Shown: positions 10,414-23,586 of the stretch, in pieces
How the letters are laid out: each line of letters starts with the position of its first letter
Position numbering within the stretch: the stretch's first letter is position 1
Assembly (NCBI GenBank): GCA_017591395.1
Contig: WEDG01003263.1
Span: 89,846-153,845 of the forward strand
Direction of reading: 5' to 3'
From: Schistocephalus solidus
Taxonomy: Eukaryota; Platyhelminthes; Cestoda; Diphyllobothriidea; Diphyllobothriidae
DNA length: 64,000 nucleotides
Translations under genes and position numbers: made by a program
The notes under the pieces: generated by a model
What the model was told of the DNA's origin: nothing
Seen by the model: the letters and a program-made list of their open reading frames with translations, nothing else
The model's database searches: none

Positions 10414-12200
10414 CCACCAGGAGCCGTGAGTTTTATCGCACCTGGGTCAATTTCTCCGCTCAGCCTATTGTAACGTATGAAATCTATCAATTCGGATACA
10501 TATTTGTCCATATTGATCTAGCCTTTATGATATTCACCTTTGTGAAACCCGAGATCCTGTCAGTAAAGCGTGGCGCTGGTGGAACCCGAGACTGTGTCGT
10601 GTGAAGCATGCCTAGGTGGACTGCATTAATCATGTCCGCCACTGCGCACAGGCTCACTGTCGGTCATTCTGACCTTGTACTGTCGTAGGAACGAGTAAAG
10701 TGAAGTAGGTGCAACGCAAGCATGTTCCACCATAAATAAATTAATCGGGGAGCTAGATACCACTAAGTTCATTTTAGGAAACCCCACTTCTCCTTGTCAT
10801 TTTTGACGATCAACATATTTTAGAAACAGGAGCAAACTGCGTTTATTCGAGGAGGAGATTCTTCACGGCTTCTGAAATTACTACACAAAGGTACTTCCTG
10901 ACGTCCTCAGTGATTGCTTACAAGGGTTTCCTTGCAGTGTGCCTAAAAGCATGACTTCGTTCTAGTGCCGGACTTTATCGTCAAAACGTTAAACATGCCC
11001 TATCCTTCGTGATTGCTTTCGCGTCCCTAGACTGGGATCTAGAAGCTGAACGAAAATGTCCATTTGCATCTTGTTGGTTGGGTAGATCGGCTCAGGGCTG
11101 TTCGATATGACTTTGAGCGTTCCCGATTGCAGTCGTCATAATGCAATTCAATGGCTCAACCACTAAAACGTCCGACTGAAGTGCTCACTTATCAACTGAA
11201 CCGGGCTGAATATCAGTGTTCTTTCTGGTCTGAAACGGGTGGGTGGATGACTGAGGAGTAATGCACGATATAACGGGTTGCCTTGCACCAACTTCCAGGA
11301 AGGGTTAGGGTTAAAATTAGGTCACGGAAATACGTAATTCCTCCTTGTAATTCGGCCCTAAGGCAAAAAGTAGTACGGGAAAAGGAGGGATACTGTTAGC
11401 CTTGCACAACCGACGGAGGACAGTGACCAAGTTAGGAATGGCTATTAAAGTCATCGTTGCTTTTCCCTATTGCGTCAGCCTACCTCCTGTTTGCAACAGC
11501 TCAGCAAGACTCCCGAATTCTCTGGAAGAAAATCAACGTAGGATGCGCAACCGAGACACACTTGGTGGACATGCTAATACATTAAAAACTGTCTTTTAGG
11601 AATTTCCCCTAATTATCTGCACTTAAAAACCTTTAGCTCGAGCGTCGGCCTTGTACCCTTTTCTAAAACGTCTGGTTACATTTTCTGCCTTTTTTTCAAA
11701 TTAACTGAAGCGACAGTATGACCATTTTGGATAAATGCATCTCCTGTTTGCTTAGAAATGCAGAAAGTTTCGGTCGATTGACTTAGTACTTTATCAGCAA
11801 CTGGGTGGTTATTTAACAAATATAAAGTACCGCAAACCTTTTCAAAATTGTTGGGTAAAGTAGAAGTTAACAGACCTCCCTCGTTGTTGCACCTAGACAA
11901 TTTTACTCACTAGTGGATGAACACGACAGTCTGGGCCTGGCTACCCTCTGGAACCATAATATAGCCTACTATTGTGGCATTTTTTTACTTGATGGAGCAA
12001 CCTCTAACAGGAATTGCCTGTCAGGAATAGGGTAAGACTCAGGAATAGGAACCCCTCGTGCTCTAGGTGTACTTGTGCCAAAGTTCAGGCAAGGCACCTA
12101 TTTTCGTGTCCCTGTACTACTTGCGATCTCCCATTCCAGTGTCTAACCTAGAATAAGCTGGATGCAAACTCGTACAAATGCATTTCCCCTCCGTCCTCAG
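10414..12200. other. unassigned DNA (upstream of the arrestin exons)
   Basis: No exon recognised. It contains short GGGTTAGGGTTAAAATTAGG (11300-11325) and a GTGCCAAAGTTCAGG stretch (12075-12090) resembling parts of the TTAGGG-bearing element at 25.5 and 47.4 kb. Small relics of that family are therefore possible. Confidence 0.4.
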
Positions 12201-13180
12201 CTGTGACGCCTTGTAGGATTTCAGTATCTCTCATTAAATGTCAATTGAAATTCTGAAATATGTTCTCGATTCGAAAAGAAAATACTGACTTAAGGTGTTA
12301 ATGTTTATTATCCGGCAGCCTAATCCCATGATATTTCATTCACTTAAGGAAGCTGGCATTTGAATGAGCCTCTTCTGGCCGTCTGCATAAACAGCACTGT
12401 GAACAGTTTCTATTTGAGTAGTATGTATTTTTTCCAATGATTTTCGAAGGTCTTATAAATTCAACTATTTTATAGAAATCATACGCGAAAATATCCTGTC
12501 ATGTATACTTTTGGTGGCAGCTTACGTCTTCTTCGAATTTTATACTTGAAGAACGGGCAAATTTCGGTTCTTAAAAAAAACTCATTTCCGGAATAATTTT
12601 AACCCCGACCTGTCATTACACATGCATTAACGGTTCCCAAAATACATGCTGCATACGTTCCGCCTAAAAATATAATCCATTTTTCTATGCTATGAGGAAG
12701 ACGTCATATAGTGCCTTTAACGCTTTGCGTTGAATATGGACCATGTTGTACACTTTATCCGTGGCATTGCTAATTGGACAGATATGATGCTTTATGAATG
12801 GACACTTCACGGTCTTTAAAAAATATCATAAAACCCAAGGTACCTTTTTGAATATAAAATTTGAAGAAAGCATACTTTACAGCCAAACAATTACAAGAGA
12901 GAATATTGGATGCGGGTTTTTTTGTAAAACATTTTTAATTTATAAGACCATCCAAGATCCTTGAGAAAAATTCATAATACTCAAGTTATCATTTTTACAG
13001 GCTTGTTTTTGGAGGTGGCCAGAAAGAGGTTCGCTCAAAAACCGGCATCCTGAAGTGAATTAAATATCTTGGGATCAGGCTTTATAAGAGAATATCTTGA
13101 AACTACACTTGAGTAATTTTTTTCGAACCGAAAGCAAATTTCCGATTTTTGGTTGACAATTCATCGTATAGGCAATCTAC
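12201..13180. mobile_element. foldback (long-TIR) element, copy A, diverged
   Basis: About 0.98 kb. The left end (TTTCAGTATCTCTCATTAAA ... TTGAAATTCTGAAATATG) and the inner CAGCCTAATCCCATGATATT / GGCATTTGAATGAGCC segment match the left arms of copies B (26.0 kb) and C (44.5 kb). The right end near 12950-13120 carries the inverse (AAAAACCGGCATCCTGAAGT ... TATCTTGGGATCAGGC). No transposase ORF is present. Terminal pairing is weaker than in copy B. Confidence 0.65.
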
Positions 13181-15460
13181 TTAGGGCACATTAGCAGAGT
13201 TTTATTTCAAGCCATACTTCGCTCGAACCTGCTTTTGCGAGAGTTCATCAATGTCTTCACTCGGTTCGGCAGGTACCGGCATCACACCCTGCTTCCGTCC
13301 GTGCGAGCAGACAGCCCTGACGACTTTTCGTCATTTAATCTCCTTTTCAGTACCTGGACCGTAGGATGTGCCCCTGTTCGCCGAAAATTGCCTCCCTCTC
13401 AAACCTACGTCAATCTGCAGACCAACCCACGGTTATTATCACCTCAATTCTCACACTAGTGCCTTTTATGTTCGCCTAAACCGCAGAAGTTTACGCTTGT
13501 TTCTAATCCACTCCCACCCAGCGAACCCCTGCACAATTTTAGTTTTTTTTCCTCCCGCAACTGATTCTGTAGATACTTTTTGCCCTCAACGTCTTACTCC
13601 GCTATGCGTGCCAATGAATTTTTCCCCACCTTTGTGGATACTTGCCACTCTGAACGCCGCATACAGGAAGCCCTGTACTTCCTTTTGCTAGCGTATTTGA
13701 GTTTTCCCACCCTTACCTAGACGACCGCATGTGGGATTCTGATCGATCCAAGTGCGCACCCTTCATTGGTGTTTAAGGTTCTTCTGATAATCACTAGGAA
13801 CAGATGCTACTTTGCTTAACTTAAACGACTTGTCATCATGCTCCGCCGCTCACCCTCATTTTGAGGGGCCTATTGGCAAGCGTTTGTAACTTGCTTCTGC
13901 GTCCTAGACTCGTAGTTGTGTGCGCGCCTGTTTTAAATTGAGCTGTACCTGTCTCGTCCTCGTAGATGTTTAAACGTGGGTTTGCTCTCAGAATTGCCAA
14001 TGGGTGTGTAACTAGATCAGAAGTTGATTCCTTTAATCTTCCTCGGATATTGGTGGTTTTTATTTCTACAGGTTTCTCGATCCACTTCAGCATTTTAGCC
14101 GGAATTTTAATTTCCTTGAAATTTTATATTAGATACACGATCATACGCTGCAAGCTGTTTTACGGACGGGCGCTGTCCACTGTAGGTTTTCCCCTTGAAA
14201 TTCATCATGTAGGACCAGTCTTATTGACTAGGCCTTTGTCCAAATAGGATCAGGTTAGGTCGCCTTACTGCAATATATCTTGTCTGTATGATTTGAATAC
14301 CGATTTGGTCTGTTTGATCGAAGATAAGCAGGGGCTAATCGTACAATTGTAAAATTGCATTGCTAATGCTAATTTTTCAATATGCACACTTGCGTCGGTG
14401 ACACCTGCCGTAAAAATGGCGAAGTGAGTTCAGGTGTAAGTAGTTTCTAAAAGCGAGTCACATGTCTAGCTCCACTGATCCTCCACGTTCTTTAATATTT
14501 TGTCCAACTGTTACCCGCGTTTTTCTCCTGCCAATCCGAAAGGTTGATTTCTTCATGATTCCGCCCGTATCTGATTCGAACTTTTGTGCCTTTTGTTGTT
14601 ACAATTAAATCGGACAATTTCATTCGGCGGATATTATAGCGTTTTATGTCGCATTAGTAAAGCGTGACAGATTCTGAACTTGTTTTCATGCATGTATATT
14701 TCAGTATTCATTATGATACTACAAGTATCATAAGGCGTTCATCCGTTCTCTCGCTTTGTTCACCTTGTTGTAATTAATGGGAAAATCGGCCTCCGAGGAA
14801 CCTTGCTTTAACTAAATTGTATGAAACCGCTATTTGCGTAACTTTCACGTTTTTCAGCCATCCGAGGGCGAATAGCTGAGAAGTACGCTGTGTTCGTGAG
14901 AACTCACTCTCCTTTTCTTTGCAGTATTTGTCGTAAGCCATTACTGGCTTTAAAGAATTTATAGACCAGTGGACTTTCCTTGTTCACTATCTGAGCTGAA
15001 TGGGAGGCACATGTTTTTTGCATTTTTAGGCGTTCTCCGTTCATTTACAGACTGTCACGTGCTCCATGCAGCAATTCACACCCGCATCTCTGTACAGATT
15101 TAACATTTTTCTGGTACCATTAACCCTCTCCTTCATATAATGTTAGGTCTAAGACTTCGAACATGCATGGGATTCAAGGCACATACCACTTCTTTCCCCG
15201 CCTATTCCTTAAAACATTGTGTGTCTCTCTGCGTGGCTTTGCGCGGCGGTAACCGCTCCTAATGTTTGCTCCCACTTAAAAGCACTAATTCAGTAAATAA
15301 CGCAACTCTCTCTCGCGCGCGCGCACGCGTGCGTTTCCTTTTCACTGCTGTGATTACTTGCTTCCCTCTCGCTCTCTTCTCTCTCTCTCTCTCTCTCGCC
15401 GGCTAATCTTCGCTTTTTTATAAAAAAAGATTCTTATCTCTTTTTATGCCTGCCCCTTAG
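13181..15460. other. unassigned DNA, probable arrestin intron
   Basis: Searched for the preceding arrestin exon (end of the N-domain, 'GVDYEV...' region); not found. Reading frames here lack splice context. Low-complexity stretches: CG-rich dinucleotides at 15315-15330 and (CT)n at 15367-15398, which also give a pyrimidine-rich lead-in to the exon at 15461. Confidence 0.5.
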
Positions 15461-15596
15461 GAGTTCTGTGCGAATGGCCATCCGCAAGTTAACATACGCG
15501 CCTGAGGAGTCTGCGCCGCAGCCCTCCGCTGAGGTAGTGAAGGACTTCATAATGAGCCCGGGGACTCTGCGCCTGGAAGTATCCCTCGACAAAGAG
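15461..15596 (+). CDS. ARRB: beta-arrestin exon: end of N-domain
   Basis: 136 nt: one base completing a codon, then 45 codons. The acceptor is pyrimidine-rich and ends CCCCTTAG. It encodes SSVRMAIRKLTYAPEE, then QPSAEVVKDFIMS, then LRLEVSLDKE, aligning with vertebrate SVRLVIRKVQYAPE ... LHLEASLDKE. The Arg of AIRK is the phosphate-sensing polar-core Arg. The donor is a weak GTGCTT after GAG, phase 0. The next exon's KYYHGEF continues the alignment exactly. Confidence 0.95.
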
Positions 15597-17610
15597 GTGC
15601 TTTCCCGTTCCCTGCCTGCTACTATTGCTCTTTTTGTCTAAAATCCGTGCGTTTCTTGCACTGAATTTGTAAGTGCATAGGTACAGACCCCGAGGAGGTC
15701 AAGCCCCACTTTGGAGTTTATATGCCAGAAAACACACGCAGACCCATAGATGGGGGAAGGTGTGCTAATGAGCTGAAACCCTCACGGCTGCGTCGTGCAG
15801 TAGCACGAGATTGATGAAGCACGTGTATCCGGGCTTTTAGCTACTGCCTGTGCTGATAGTATGGTAAATGATTACGTATTTGTATGCTACTGACCGTCTG
15901 TTGGCAGCCCGTGAATAGTACATGGTTATTATGCAGTTGCTGACGATTTTCAGCTCAAATAATTATATCGATATTCGGACCAAGCCTGAAACGTTTTGTT
16001 TTAAAGGATTTGATTAAAAATTGCGCATTAAGTTCCTCGAAACTTACACAAGTCGGCAAGCAGAAGAACGATGGTTAAGTAAAACCTGGCACAAGGCCTT
16101 CTTCGGACAGCAGCGTTCCTGGCATGGTGCAGGGCAGCCATCTGGCCATCGCAACCGTTCTTACAGTTTGTAATGTAGAACTGTTCAGCGACCGAACTTT
16201 CACGGTAACGTTCCCATCCTCGTTAAATAAAATATAGATGTCTGAGATCTATTTTATGTTATGTCTTCCAAGTACATATCACGACCACAAATTATGCGAT
16301 GCTTTTAGTTCTTTGTATGACAACCGCCTGCGTTCCGCAGTATGTGTCTCTAAGTCAACATACGTTTGTTCGCACAACCCATACCATAGGTTATGATTTT
16401 TATCAGCTGGATCTTTGATTTCTTGATTCTTTCTTCGTATACCGTGAAAGGCACCAAATGTGTCGCGCACGCCAACTGATTTGGGAATCGCTCCAGTTGT
16501 GTTTAGTACATGTTTCGATACAGAAGTTATTTTCCGTCTAGGTATCGGGCTATCTTTTCAATAATGCGAATCATCATGTTGGTTGATTTATTCCTTATGC
16601 ATACTTGTTCTTATTTCATTTTCGTTGAAGCCATGCTCTGACGTGCAGCTGTTGATGAGAAAGACAGGAAATTTGATTGTTTATTTTGACTACTAGCAAG
16701 AATGAATAGCCAAATGTCTGTCACCAGTGCTTGCTGTGTGGTACGCAGCGGCATTCGGTGGGTCCTTGTGACTTCAACGTGCTAGGCAGTCGAGGATTGC
16801 AAGTTCTCATACCTTTTGCTTGTGTTCAGGGCAGACAGTGGACAGTCAACCTGTCCAGTCTTATGACAAACATTCCAGTAACGTAAAGTCACACACTCTC
16901 AGTGCTCGTGGAATCCTCGGAAGTCTTTTCAGATTCTCTCATACAGGGAGGCCCATTTCAGGTAAAGGTGACTTTCACAGGTGAAAATATTAGACGAAAA
17001 ATATACTCTGAAAGTTTCGATGAGTTCAGTCAAGGTAGCGTGATATCGCCTGTTATATTTGACGCTAAAAAAATTCTTTCACTCAGCGCTTTCGAAAAAG
17101 TTCGAGAATGGAAACCGTGACATGCGTTCGTCATCCTCTCTATTCATCTTAGCAAATTCAATTAACTTTTGATGCTGTGAATTCGGTTCCATTTAGAAAA
17201 GTGGATTATCCAGAAAAAAGCCCAGCCACTTGTATATGGCAGATCTTCTGGGATCGATACTACGTGTTGGGGTTGCGTCTTTCTGATGAACTTTCAGTAG
17301 CCCCTTATTTCATGAATTTGATTGTGTTGTGATTTGAAAAACCAGTGTTTCGTTAGTCTACCCAAGTGTTATTGATGTTATTCACCCCGCCACTCAATTT
17401 TGTTCACGAGGGTTCGTAACTTATGCTCAAATAATTTATGTTGCCTTGTAGAGAGCTTTTGATGTATCTCAGAATAAATTGACTTGTATAAAACAGTTAT
17501 TAGCCGTGTTATCGCAGTGTTATCAGCTGCCGTTAGACTTCGGTGTGCATTCCTTTCCTTTCGTGTTCAAATGCCCGCAAGACTCCCAAATTCTGTCGCT
17601 ACCGGAAGAG
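15597..17610. other. arrestin intron, unassigned sequence
   Basis: First part of a 2400-bp intron (15597-17996). I see no RNA, ORF or known repeat in it. Confidence 0.6.
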
Positions 17611-17860
17611 TGATGTCTTCGACTATTTCCGATGCGTCGTTCCTTTTCTATGGTGTGCTGCTTGGCTTACTTACGGGTTCTATGCAAACGCCTACGGGCC
17701 CATTGTAAAAACGCCCCTTGATTTTGCTGCTTGCAGTTTCTTTGCCTCACGCAGACCAAGCTGTATTGACCATTTTGGCGGGGCAGGAGCCAATCTGCCT
17801 TAGCCGAGCAGCTTGCGGCATTTTTCAATAAGGTCTATTTAATTATTAATCCTACGATTT
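17611..17860 (+). repeat. dispersed repeat shared with 42.4 kb
   Basis: TTTCTTTGCCTCACGCAGAC at about 17738-17757 and flanking sequence (TGACC...TTAGCCGAGCA, then ...TTTAATTATT) match 42485-42615 in the same orientation, with about 70% identity by eye. No coding function is apparent; both copies lie in arrestin introns. Confidence 0.6.
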
Positions 17861-17996
17861 GAGATTTATTCCAAGCCACTCGTTAAATACTCCACCGTAA
17901 GCGAGATGCCGATTTCTTCTTCTGCCTCGATTGTTCATTTACAAAACATCAAAGAACTATAGTTCTTCTGACTCGCACTATTTTTTCCTCTTGTAG

Positions 17997-18081
17997 AAGT
18001 ACTACCATGGCGAATTCATCGCTGTGAACGTCCTTGTCGATAACAACTCAAACAAAACTGTCAAGAAGGTCAAGGTTTCCG
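17997..18081 (+). CDS. ARRB: beta-arrestin exon: hinge / start of C-domain
   Basis: 85 nt: 28 codons plus one base. Acceptor TTTTTTCCTCTTGTAG, donor GTAAGC after TCCG. Encodes KYYHGEFIAVNVLVDNNSNK then TVKKVKVS, aligning with vertebrate [28 protein letters not shown]. The phase-1 end G joins TT of the next exon to make Val. Confidence 0.97.
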
Positions 18082-18925
18082 GTAAGCCATTAAGGTCTAC
18101 GCCGTTTACACAAGGCGTCGAACTCTGTGGAGCGTATTGTACTCATTTCATTGTTTACCTATTTACATCGAAGGGCATTATCACTGATAACAGACGAAGA
18201 GAATCAACCTAAACGAGCGATTTCCTTGTGCAGTGGTTAGTCCTCCCTGGTTTCTTAGGTTCTGGTAGGCTGTTTTATGAACTGGTTAGTTGGATATGGC
18301 GGTTTTAATTGGGTCGAAGTGGGGCTGTTTGGCTGGAATTATCCCTTTTACTGTTTTGTTCTTGGTATGCTTTATTACTTATACCGTGTTGATGGCAAAT
18401 CCACGACTGATCATGCGTGAACATCAGGCACCGTCACTGCTTATTAACTTTGATCCGTAATCGCTGAGCTTCCTGCTACCAATCTTAATCCGTCAATAAA
18501 ACCATTACAATACTCGGCTAAACTTGTACACTAGTGAAAACGGTACATCATTACTGACAAGCCGGACCATCCCGCTTCATACGCAAGTGTCTGGTCCTTC
18601 CTTCAGTTCAGTGTTTCTGGTCACCGATGATTTTTCTTGTTTACACCTGACGGCTTTTGTGGAATATTTGGCAGGGTTAAGGCATAAAGGTTTTTGATTT
18701 TAATTTTCTAAGCACTAGGTGTTTGTGGTATTTTGGCAAAGATAATTATCTGTAAAGCGACGAGGGCGTTTGCCAGGCGGGCAACTGCTGTGCACTCCCT
18801 CCTCCTCTGCATGCGGCGGAACACTTGCTGGATATAACTGGACTTCAGCATTGGATCGACACTTGGGCTAGATCAGGACATGGCAGGCTTTATTCAGATT
18901 GCGCTCCAAGAACCAATTCCGAACA
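18082..18925. other. arrestin intron, unassigned sequence
   Basis: Start of a 9682-bp intron. No feature recognised here. Confidence 0.5.
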
Positions 18926-19200
18926 TAGGCGGGGGAGGAGGGCATGCTGGCACGCGTAGGTGCAGTTTCACGCCGCACCAACCACCTGCGCCTGATTCCG
19001 CCTCTGGTCTTGTTAACTTTATCTTGACACCGGGCACAGGCAGTTAAGGAAGGGCGGGGGAGTGTGGTAGCTGCAGCGCAAGTCTACTATCACTTAAAAC
19101 TAATCTACGCGCAGGTCCGCGTCCCTGCACCACCCTCCTGTGGAGCATACGGTGGACCTCATCGGAATCTACCATAGAACTGTCACTTTAGACGGCGAAT
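18926..19200 (+). repeat. dispersed repeat family, second copy
   Basis: Shares GGCACGC..AGGTGCAG, the phrase GTGTGGTAGCTGCAG, CACTTAAAACT and GTGGAGCATACGGTGGAC with 9560-9780. The GGCACGC..AGG...CACG..CCAACCA part also recurs at 63.6 kb. No ORF of note. Confidence 0.7.
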
Positions 19201-20290
19201 TATCCACTGAATCTCTTCACTTGATGTGCTTATTTCCCAGTATACCATCCGACCAACCCTCCTCCTTCTGGTTGCAAGGCCAGGCCTGCGACTACAACTG
19301 TAGGTTTCTCAGCTCTCCGAAAGCTCATCCACGTTGTCGTGCTTTTGCATCTAAGGGTTCTGGTAAACTGCCATAGTGCTGCTTTCTTTCGCTTTCTTAG
19401 GTGACCTTAAACCTCTGCTTTTGCCTCGTCAACATTATGCTAAAACAAATAGAAAGTTGCCAATCACGAACTAATGCATCCTGCTATGTCCTCCGCTTTT
19501 AGGAACCAGATGATTCCGCCATGTTGACTATTATCACAAACTCCACTTGGTGTGCATTTGGCTTCAAAAATGGGCCAATAAGGGTTTCTCCATGTCCTGA
19601 TGCCAGGGTTGGGTATATGTGATGATTAATTTTTCGCTTTTAAAAGTCGTCCTGTGTCACCCCCTGAACCAGGAAGGGGCCAGTATCTAATTCATTGCGT
19701 TCATTTATTGTGGCTTCTTTTTAATACTCTTATTTAAGGTCAAATCGGACACAATCTCTTCTGTGCTCCTGTAGCTTGCAAGATCATTATCCTATTGGAT
19801 TTCCCTGGGATAAATCGGTTGTGGGGATTACGACTCCTTGCGCTTCCTACTTCAAAACATCTAGTTAAAACTTGACCAGATTTGCGACAGTAACCGCCTG
19901 ATACAACGACCAAAAACCATATTAAAATATTAGCGGAGTTCCTTTGCTGCTCACAGCACATTGAAACGAGGCAAAGTACTGAGCCTCCTGCAAACTATGA
20001 GTCGTGCGCCTTTGCCTTTGATCACTGCTGTTTATCTTTGACCAAGGGCAGTTGAATGAATGGTCGTCAGAGAGCATGGGCTCCCATATTCATAGGCATA
20101 CTTGGACGGGCCCACCCACGAATATCCGCTTCTACCTAGGACCGAGTGACTGGAAGTTTCTTCAGTAAGAATGGCGTTCCCTGGGTAACCTTTTACGGAT
20201 AAGCGATTAGAGATCTGTAAAAATGCTGGAAATACGTCTAAGTCTAAAGCAAGTGAACTTGTGGGTGTTGTAATCAGAAAAGTTTCAATC
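19201..20290. other. arrestin intron, unassigned sequence
   Basis: No feature recognised. Confidence 0.4.
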
Positions 20291-20593
20291 ACTCGAGGGA
20301 GATAGTACAAATGGAGTACATGAAAACTCTGAACGAATGAGTACCCTATAAGTGGGCTTTATTCATCTTACAATTGACATATAGGACCTAAAAGCAAATA
20401 TACAGAACAGTAGTGAGATATAGATTGTCCAAGGGAAGAATTTAGTATGAAATTCTCCCCGGCCAACAAAGAAGGGGCCGGGTGTTGACAAATCTAGTTG
20501 ATGGTTTGCGAGTGATAAGCTTTAAGCTTCTCCGTTACGGAGGCAGTATGGATGAACGCGTTGCTGTTGTTTGATCAATGTCTCCATGGTAAG

Positions 20594-21640
20594 CTAATGG
20601 ACGTCGTCTTCGCTATGGGCCTTATCAGATGTTGTCGCATCCTGTGTGTCAACTGAGCTGGCTTTGTTTTCCTGTTCAATTTTGGCCGGGTGGTCAGGGG
20701 AAAATGGACTGGAATTTTCCATTAAGAGTAACCGTCTCCTGATGATCACTGAAATCTTCTTCCCCTCTGAGAGCAAACAATCTAACGGATATGGTTTCTT
20801 CTCTGCCATCACCGAATCGTATGTGAGCATACTGAAGGTTGGAATGAAGCAGTCAATCTCCTCAACAGGTGGATCATATTTAGAATGTTGGCCGCCCTTT
20901 TTCTTCAGGACTCAGCCAGGAAATTTGGGCCATGTAGGGAGAGTGGTTCCGATGGTTGACCGCCGATTATAGGTATACATTCTTTCATGTGGTGTCGCGT
21001 TAGTAGGGCTGCATAAAAGTGACCTGATTCCGTGTAAGGCATCCAGGAGAACGGATTCCCAGTGCGTGACAGACAGACTTCCAGATTTCAAAGCAACTAA
21101 AATAGCCTTCCATAAGGTTTGGTTCGAACATTCGACCTGACCGTTTCCTTGGGGATAGTACGGTGTTGTCCTACTAGTTGCCATCCCTTTACCGTTGAGG
21201 AATTGTTGAACGTCGTTTGACAAAAATGAGCATCCCCGATCACTGTGGATGTGCGAATGAGTACCGAATATGGAAAACAGCTGGCATCAATATCTAATAG
21301 CAGTTTCGGAACAGGCAAATGCGAATGGAAAACATGATCAATTGTGACTAATCGTCAGCAGCTAGCGATTGCGGGTTACTAACGGAAGAGGACCTTTGAA
21401 GTCGAGTGACAACTGTTAGAATGGTTGGGTAGCTTTCATGAGTTGGCCTTGAGCTTTAGAGAAGAAACTGGGTTTGACTTCACAACAGGTTTGACATCTG
21501 CAGACGATATTATGAATCTCTTCCATTGAAAAGGGAAGATTTATGGCCCGAACGAAATGGGAGAGTCGAGAAACACCAGGATGACAAATGGTTTCGTACA
21601 GTTTTTTCAGATTAACATTTGTTAGCAAGGCCCCACAACA
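20594..21640 (-). pseudogene. Ty3/Gypsy integrase, broken
   Basis: Reading minus from 21628: CHPGVSRLSHFVRA, then VCRCQTCCEVKP is the zinc-binding HHCC region (second half C-x2-C). From 21223, NDVQQFLNGKGMATSRTTPY, then YPQGNGQVECSNQTLWKAI is the conserved core end including the Q-E helix (catalytic Glu in QVE). The segment between, which should hold the first two catalytic acids, is frameshifted. A 78-codon frame (20594-20830) continues as the C-terminal tail. No chromodomain seen. Confidence 0.88.
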
Positions 21641-22760
21641 ACTACGAGAAAGCGTACCGCCGCACGGTTTTCTTAACCAGGTCAGTAAACAATATCGAAT
21701 TTGAACGGATACAACTCCAAACTCCAGCGTTCAATCTTTTCATTCTTCGCCTTTTCCTTTGTTGATTACCGTAGGTAAAAGCGCAAACCCCTGATCTGTA
21801 CTTAGTTTAAAATGATTACAGGGCAGAAAGTGTTTTCATTTGCGTATGGATTCCACTACCGCGTACGCTTCTTTTTCAATTGCAGAATAGTTTCGTTCAT
21901 TCGGTGATAAACTACGCGAAAAAACGCGATTGGTTGGTCATTTTGCTTCAATATGGCAGCAATTGTAACGTCTGAGGCATCGGTTTTGACAATAATGGGG
22001 CATCATACTGAACCGTAGCGATCGTAGCTTTCACAATTTCTTTTTAAGTTTCTCGAATGTTTCTTGTACTCCTAGGGGTATAGGGAGGGTTCTGTTATGA
22101 ATTAGTAAGTGAATTTTATCTGAAAAATGATCTATCCATTTTGAATCGTATGCAAACACTCCCTCGGCCCTTTGCTGTGACTTTAGGTCATGCGTAGGAG
22201 GCCTTTCACGCAAAGGTTTTAGGCGATCTGGATCCGGTCTAATATTGCCCTTGGACACTTCGCATCCAAGAAAATCTATTCGCTATTAGGCTATGACACT
22301 TTTCGTTTCATTTAAGGTTAGTCCGTATCGCTCGGTTAAATTGAAGAACTTTCGAAGGTTTGAATCGTGCTCCGCGAGGCCGTTTCCACAAATGGTGATA
22401 TTGTCTACCTAGACAAAAACATCCTTCAGGTTTTCTCGCTAAATTATCTTGTCAATGGTTCTTTGGAAACACGCAGAAGGGATTCGATAAAAATTGATAC
22501 AAACGTCCACAACCTTCAAAAGAAATTTATGGCCTTTCGTCCTCCCGGATAAGTATATGGTGGTTGGTGCTCTTGAGATCAAGAATGCTATATCTGTTGT
22601 ATTTAGCAATATTTTCAATCGTTTCATCTATCCCTGGGGGAGGGGTAGATATCGAAAAATGTGTACTTATCGAGTCTGGCTATAATCAACAACCATACGC
22701 TTTTTGTGGTTTTCATTGACTACCACTAGAACTTGGGCTCGCCAAGGGGATTAGGAGGGT
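21641..22760 (-). pseudogene. Ty3/Gypsy reverse transcriptase and RNase H, broken
   Basis: From about 22740 downward: SPWRAQVLVV, then ENHKKRMVVDY (RT fingers); PTTIYLSGRTKGHK; FYRIP; and VFV*VDNITICG, the palm motif in the Y-x-D-N form with a stop at the Tyr codon. RNase H follows: YSAIEKEAYAVVESIRK, then KLSTDQGFAPLL and RWSLELYPFKFDIVYGPG. At least six stops or frameshifts. These motifs are typical of Ty3/Gypsy elements of invertebrates. Confidence 0.85.
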
Positions 22761-22829
22761 TCGATTACTCCTTTGGACAGAAGACAACGAATCTCTTCTC
22801 GTGTAAATCTTTCCTCAACCTAAGTGTGC

Positions 22830-23230
22830 CTACGGGATTTTGTCGCAATAGGCTTGCAGTCCTTTTGTTAGATTAGGGAACACGCGAGGAGGCTCGACGC
22901 AAGCGGAAGCCACAGAAAACATAGGCTTCGGTCCACTAAAAGGAATTTCAACGCTTTTTTGTAGCCGAATAAATTCACGGACAAGAAGAACATCGGCGCA
23001 TAAGTCTGGCAAGACCCATAGCTTAACCTTCTCGTAAACAGTACCTTTATATTTAATAGAGACGAGAACATGTCCTTGCACGATACTCTTTCGAAAACCC
23101 GCTGAATTCGGAGATCCGACCCCAGCTTTGTCTTCCTTCATGTTATGGTAATCCATATCCAAACGAATATCCTCGAAAGTATGAGATGAGTTCCACTACG
23201 TGCATCGGAGTTTCATATTCATCAATTTTT
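22830..23230 (-). pseudogene. Ty3/Gypsy protease region, broken
   Basis: Minus frame 22830-23162. GHVLVSIKYKGTVYEKVKLW, VLPDLCADVLLVREF and the following KSVEIPF stretch fit the region between the protease flap and the RT start in Ty3/Gypsy polyproteins ('LP...D.LLG..F'). The active-site DTG is not visible, so it is non-functional. Confidence 0.65.
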
Positions 23231-23586
23231 GGGAAATGACTATTGTCTGCTGCATCACTAATTAGTCTGAAATTTAAGCTACCAAACGGGACAATTTCAG
23301 GCTTCTCTCAATGGCCCTTTCGATCATAATATTGAGCTCACTATCATCGGCGATCGGTGGGCCGTTGGCATTCGCTCTGGAAACATCTGTACTTGCCATC
23401 ATGCGTCGTATTGTGAATATTTTCCGCTCCGTCCGGTGGGTGGTTTTGATTACCGGCCGTTCCTCACGGGATGGCTTCAAACATGAAACCAAGGAAGATG
23501 GGAGCGAGTACTAAAACCTGTTTCAGCCCATTTATTAGCACAAATGCTTCCTGACGCGCTTTGGAATGCTACTATTTTGCCGAATA

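Larger units (their letters stand above)
20290..23500 (-). mobile_element. Ty3/Gypsy LTR retrotransposon, decayed pol
   Basis: A minus-strand pol gene in the Ty3 order protease, reverse transcriptase, RNase H, integrase, with stops and frameshifts throughout. A probable 3' LTR or 3' end lies at about 20290-20490: reading minus, a GGCCGGGGAGAAT stretch is followed by AATAAAGCCC, a plausible poly(A) signal. I could not find a matching 5' LTR near 24.5-25.1 kb, so the element is probably truncated. It lies inside an arrestin intron, opposite to the gene. Confidence 0.85.
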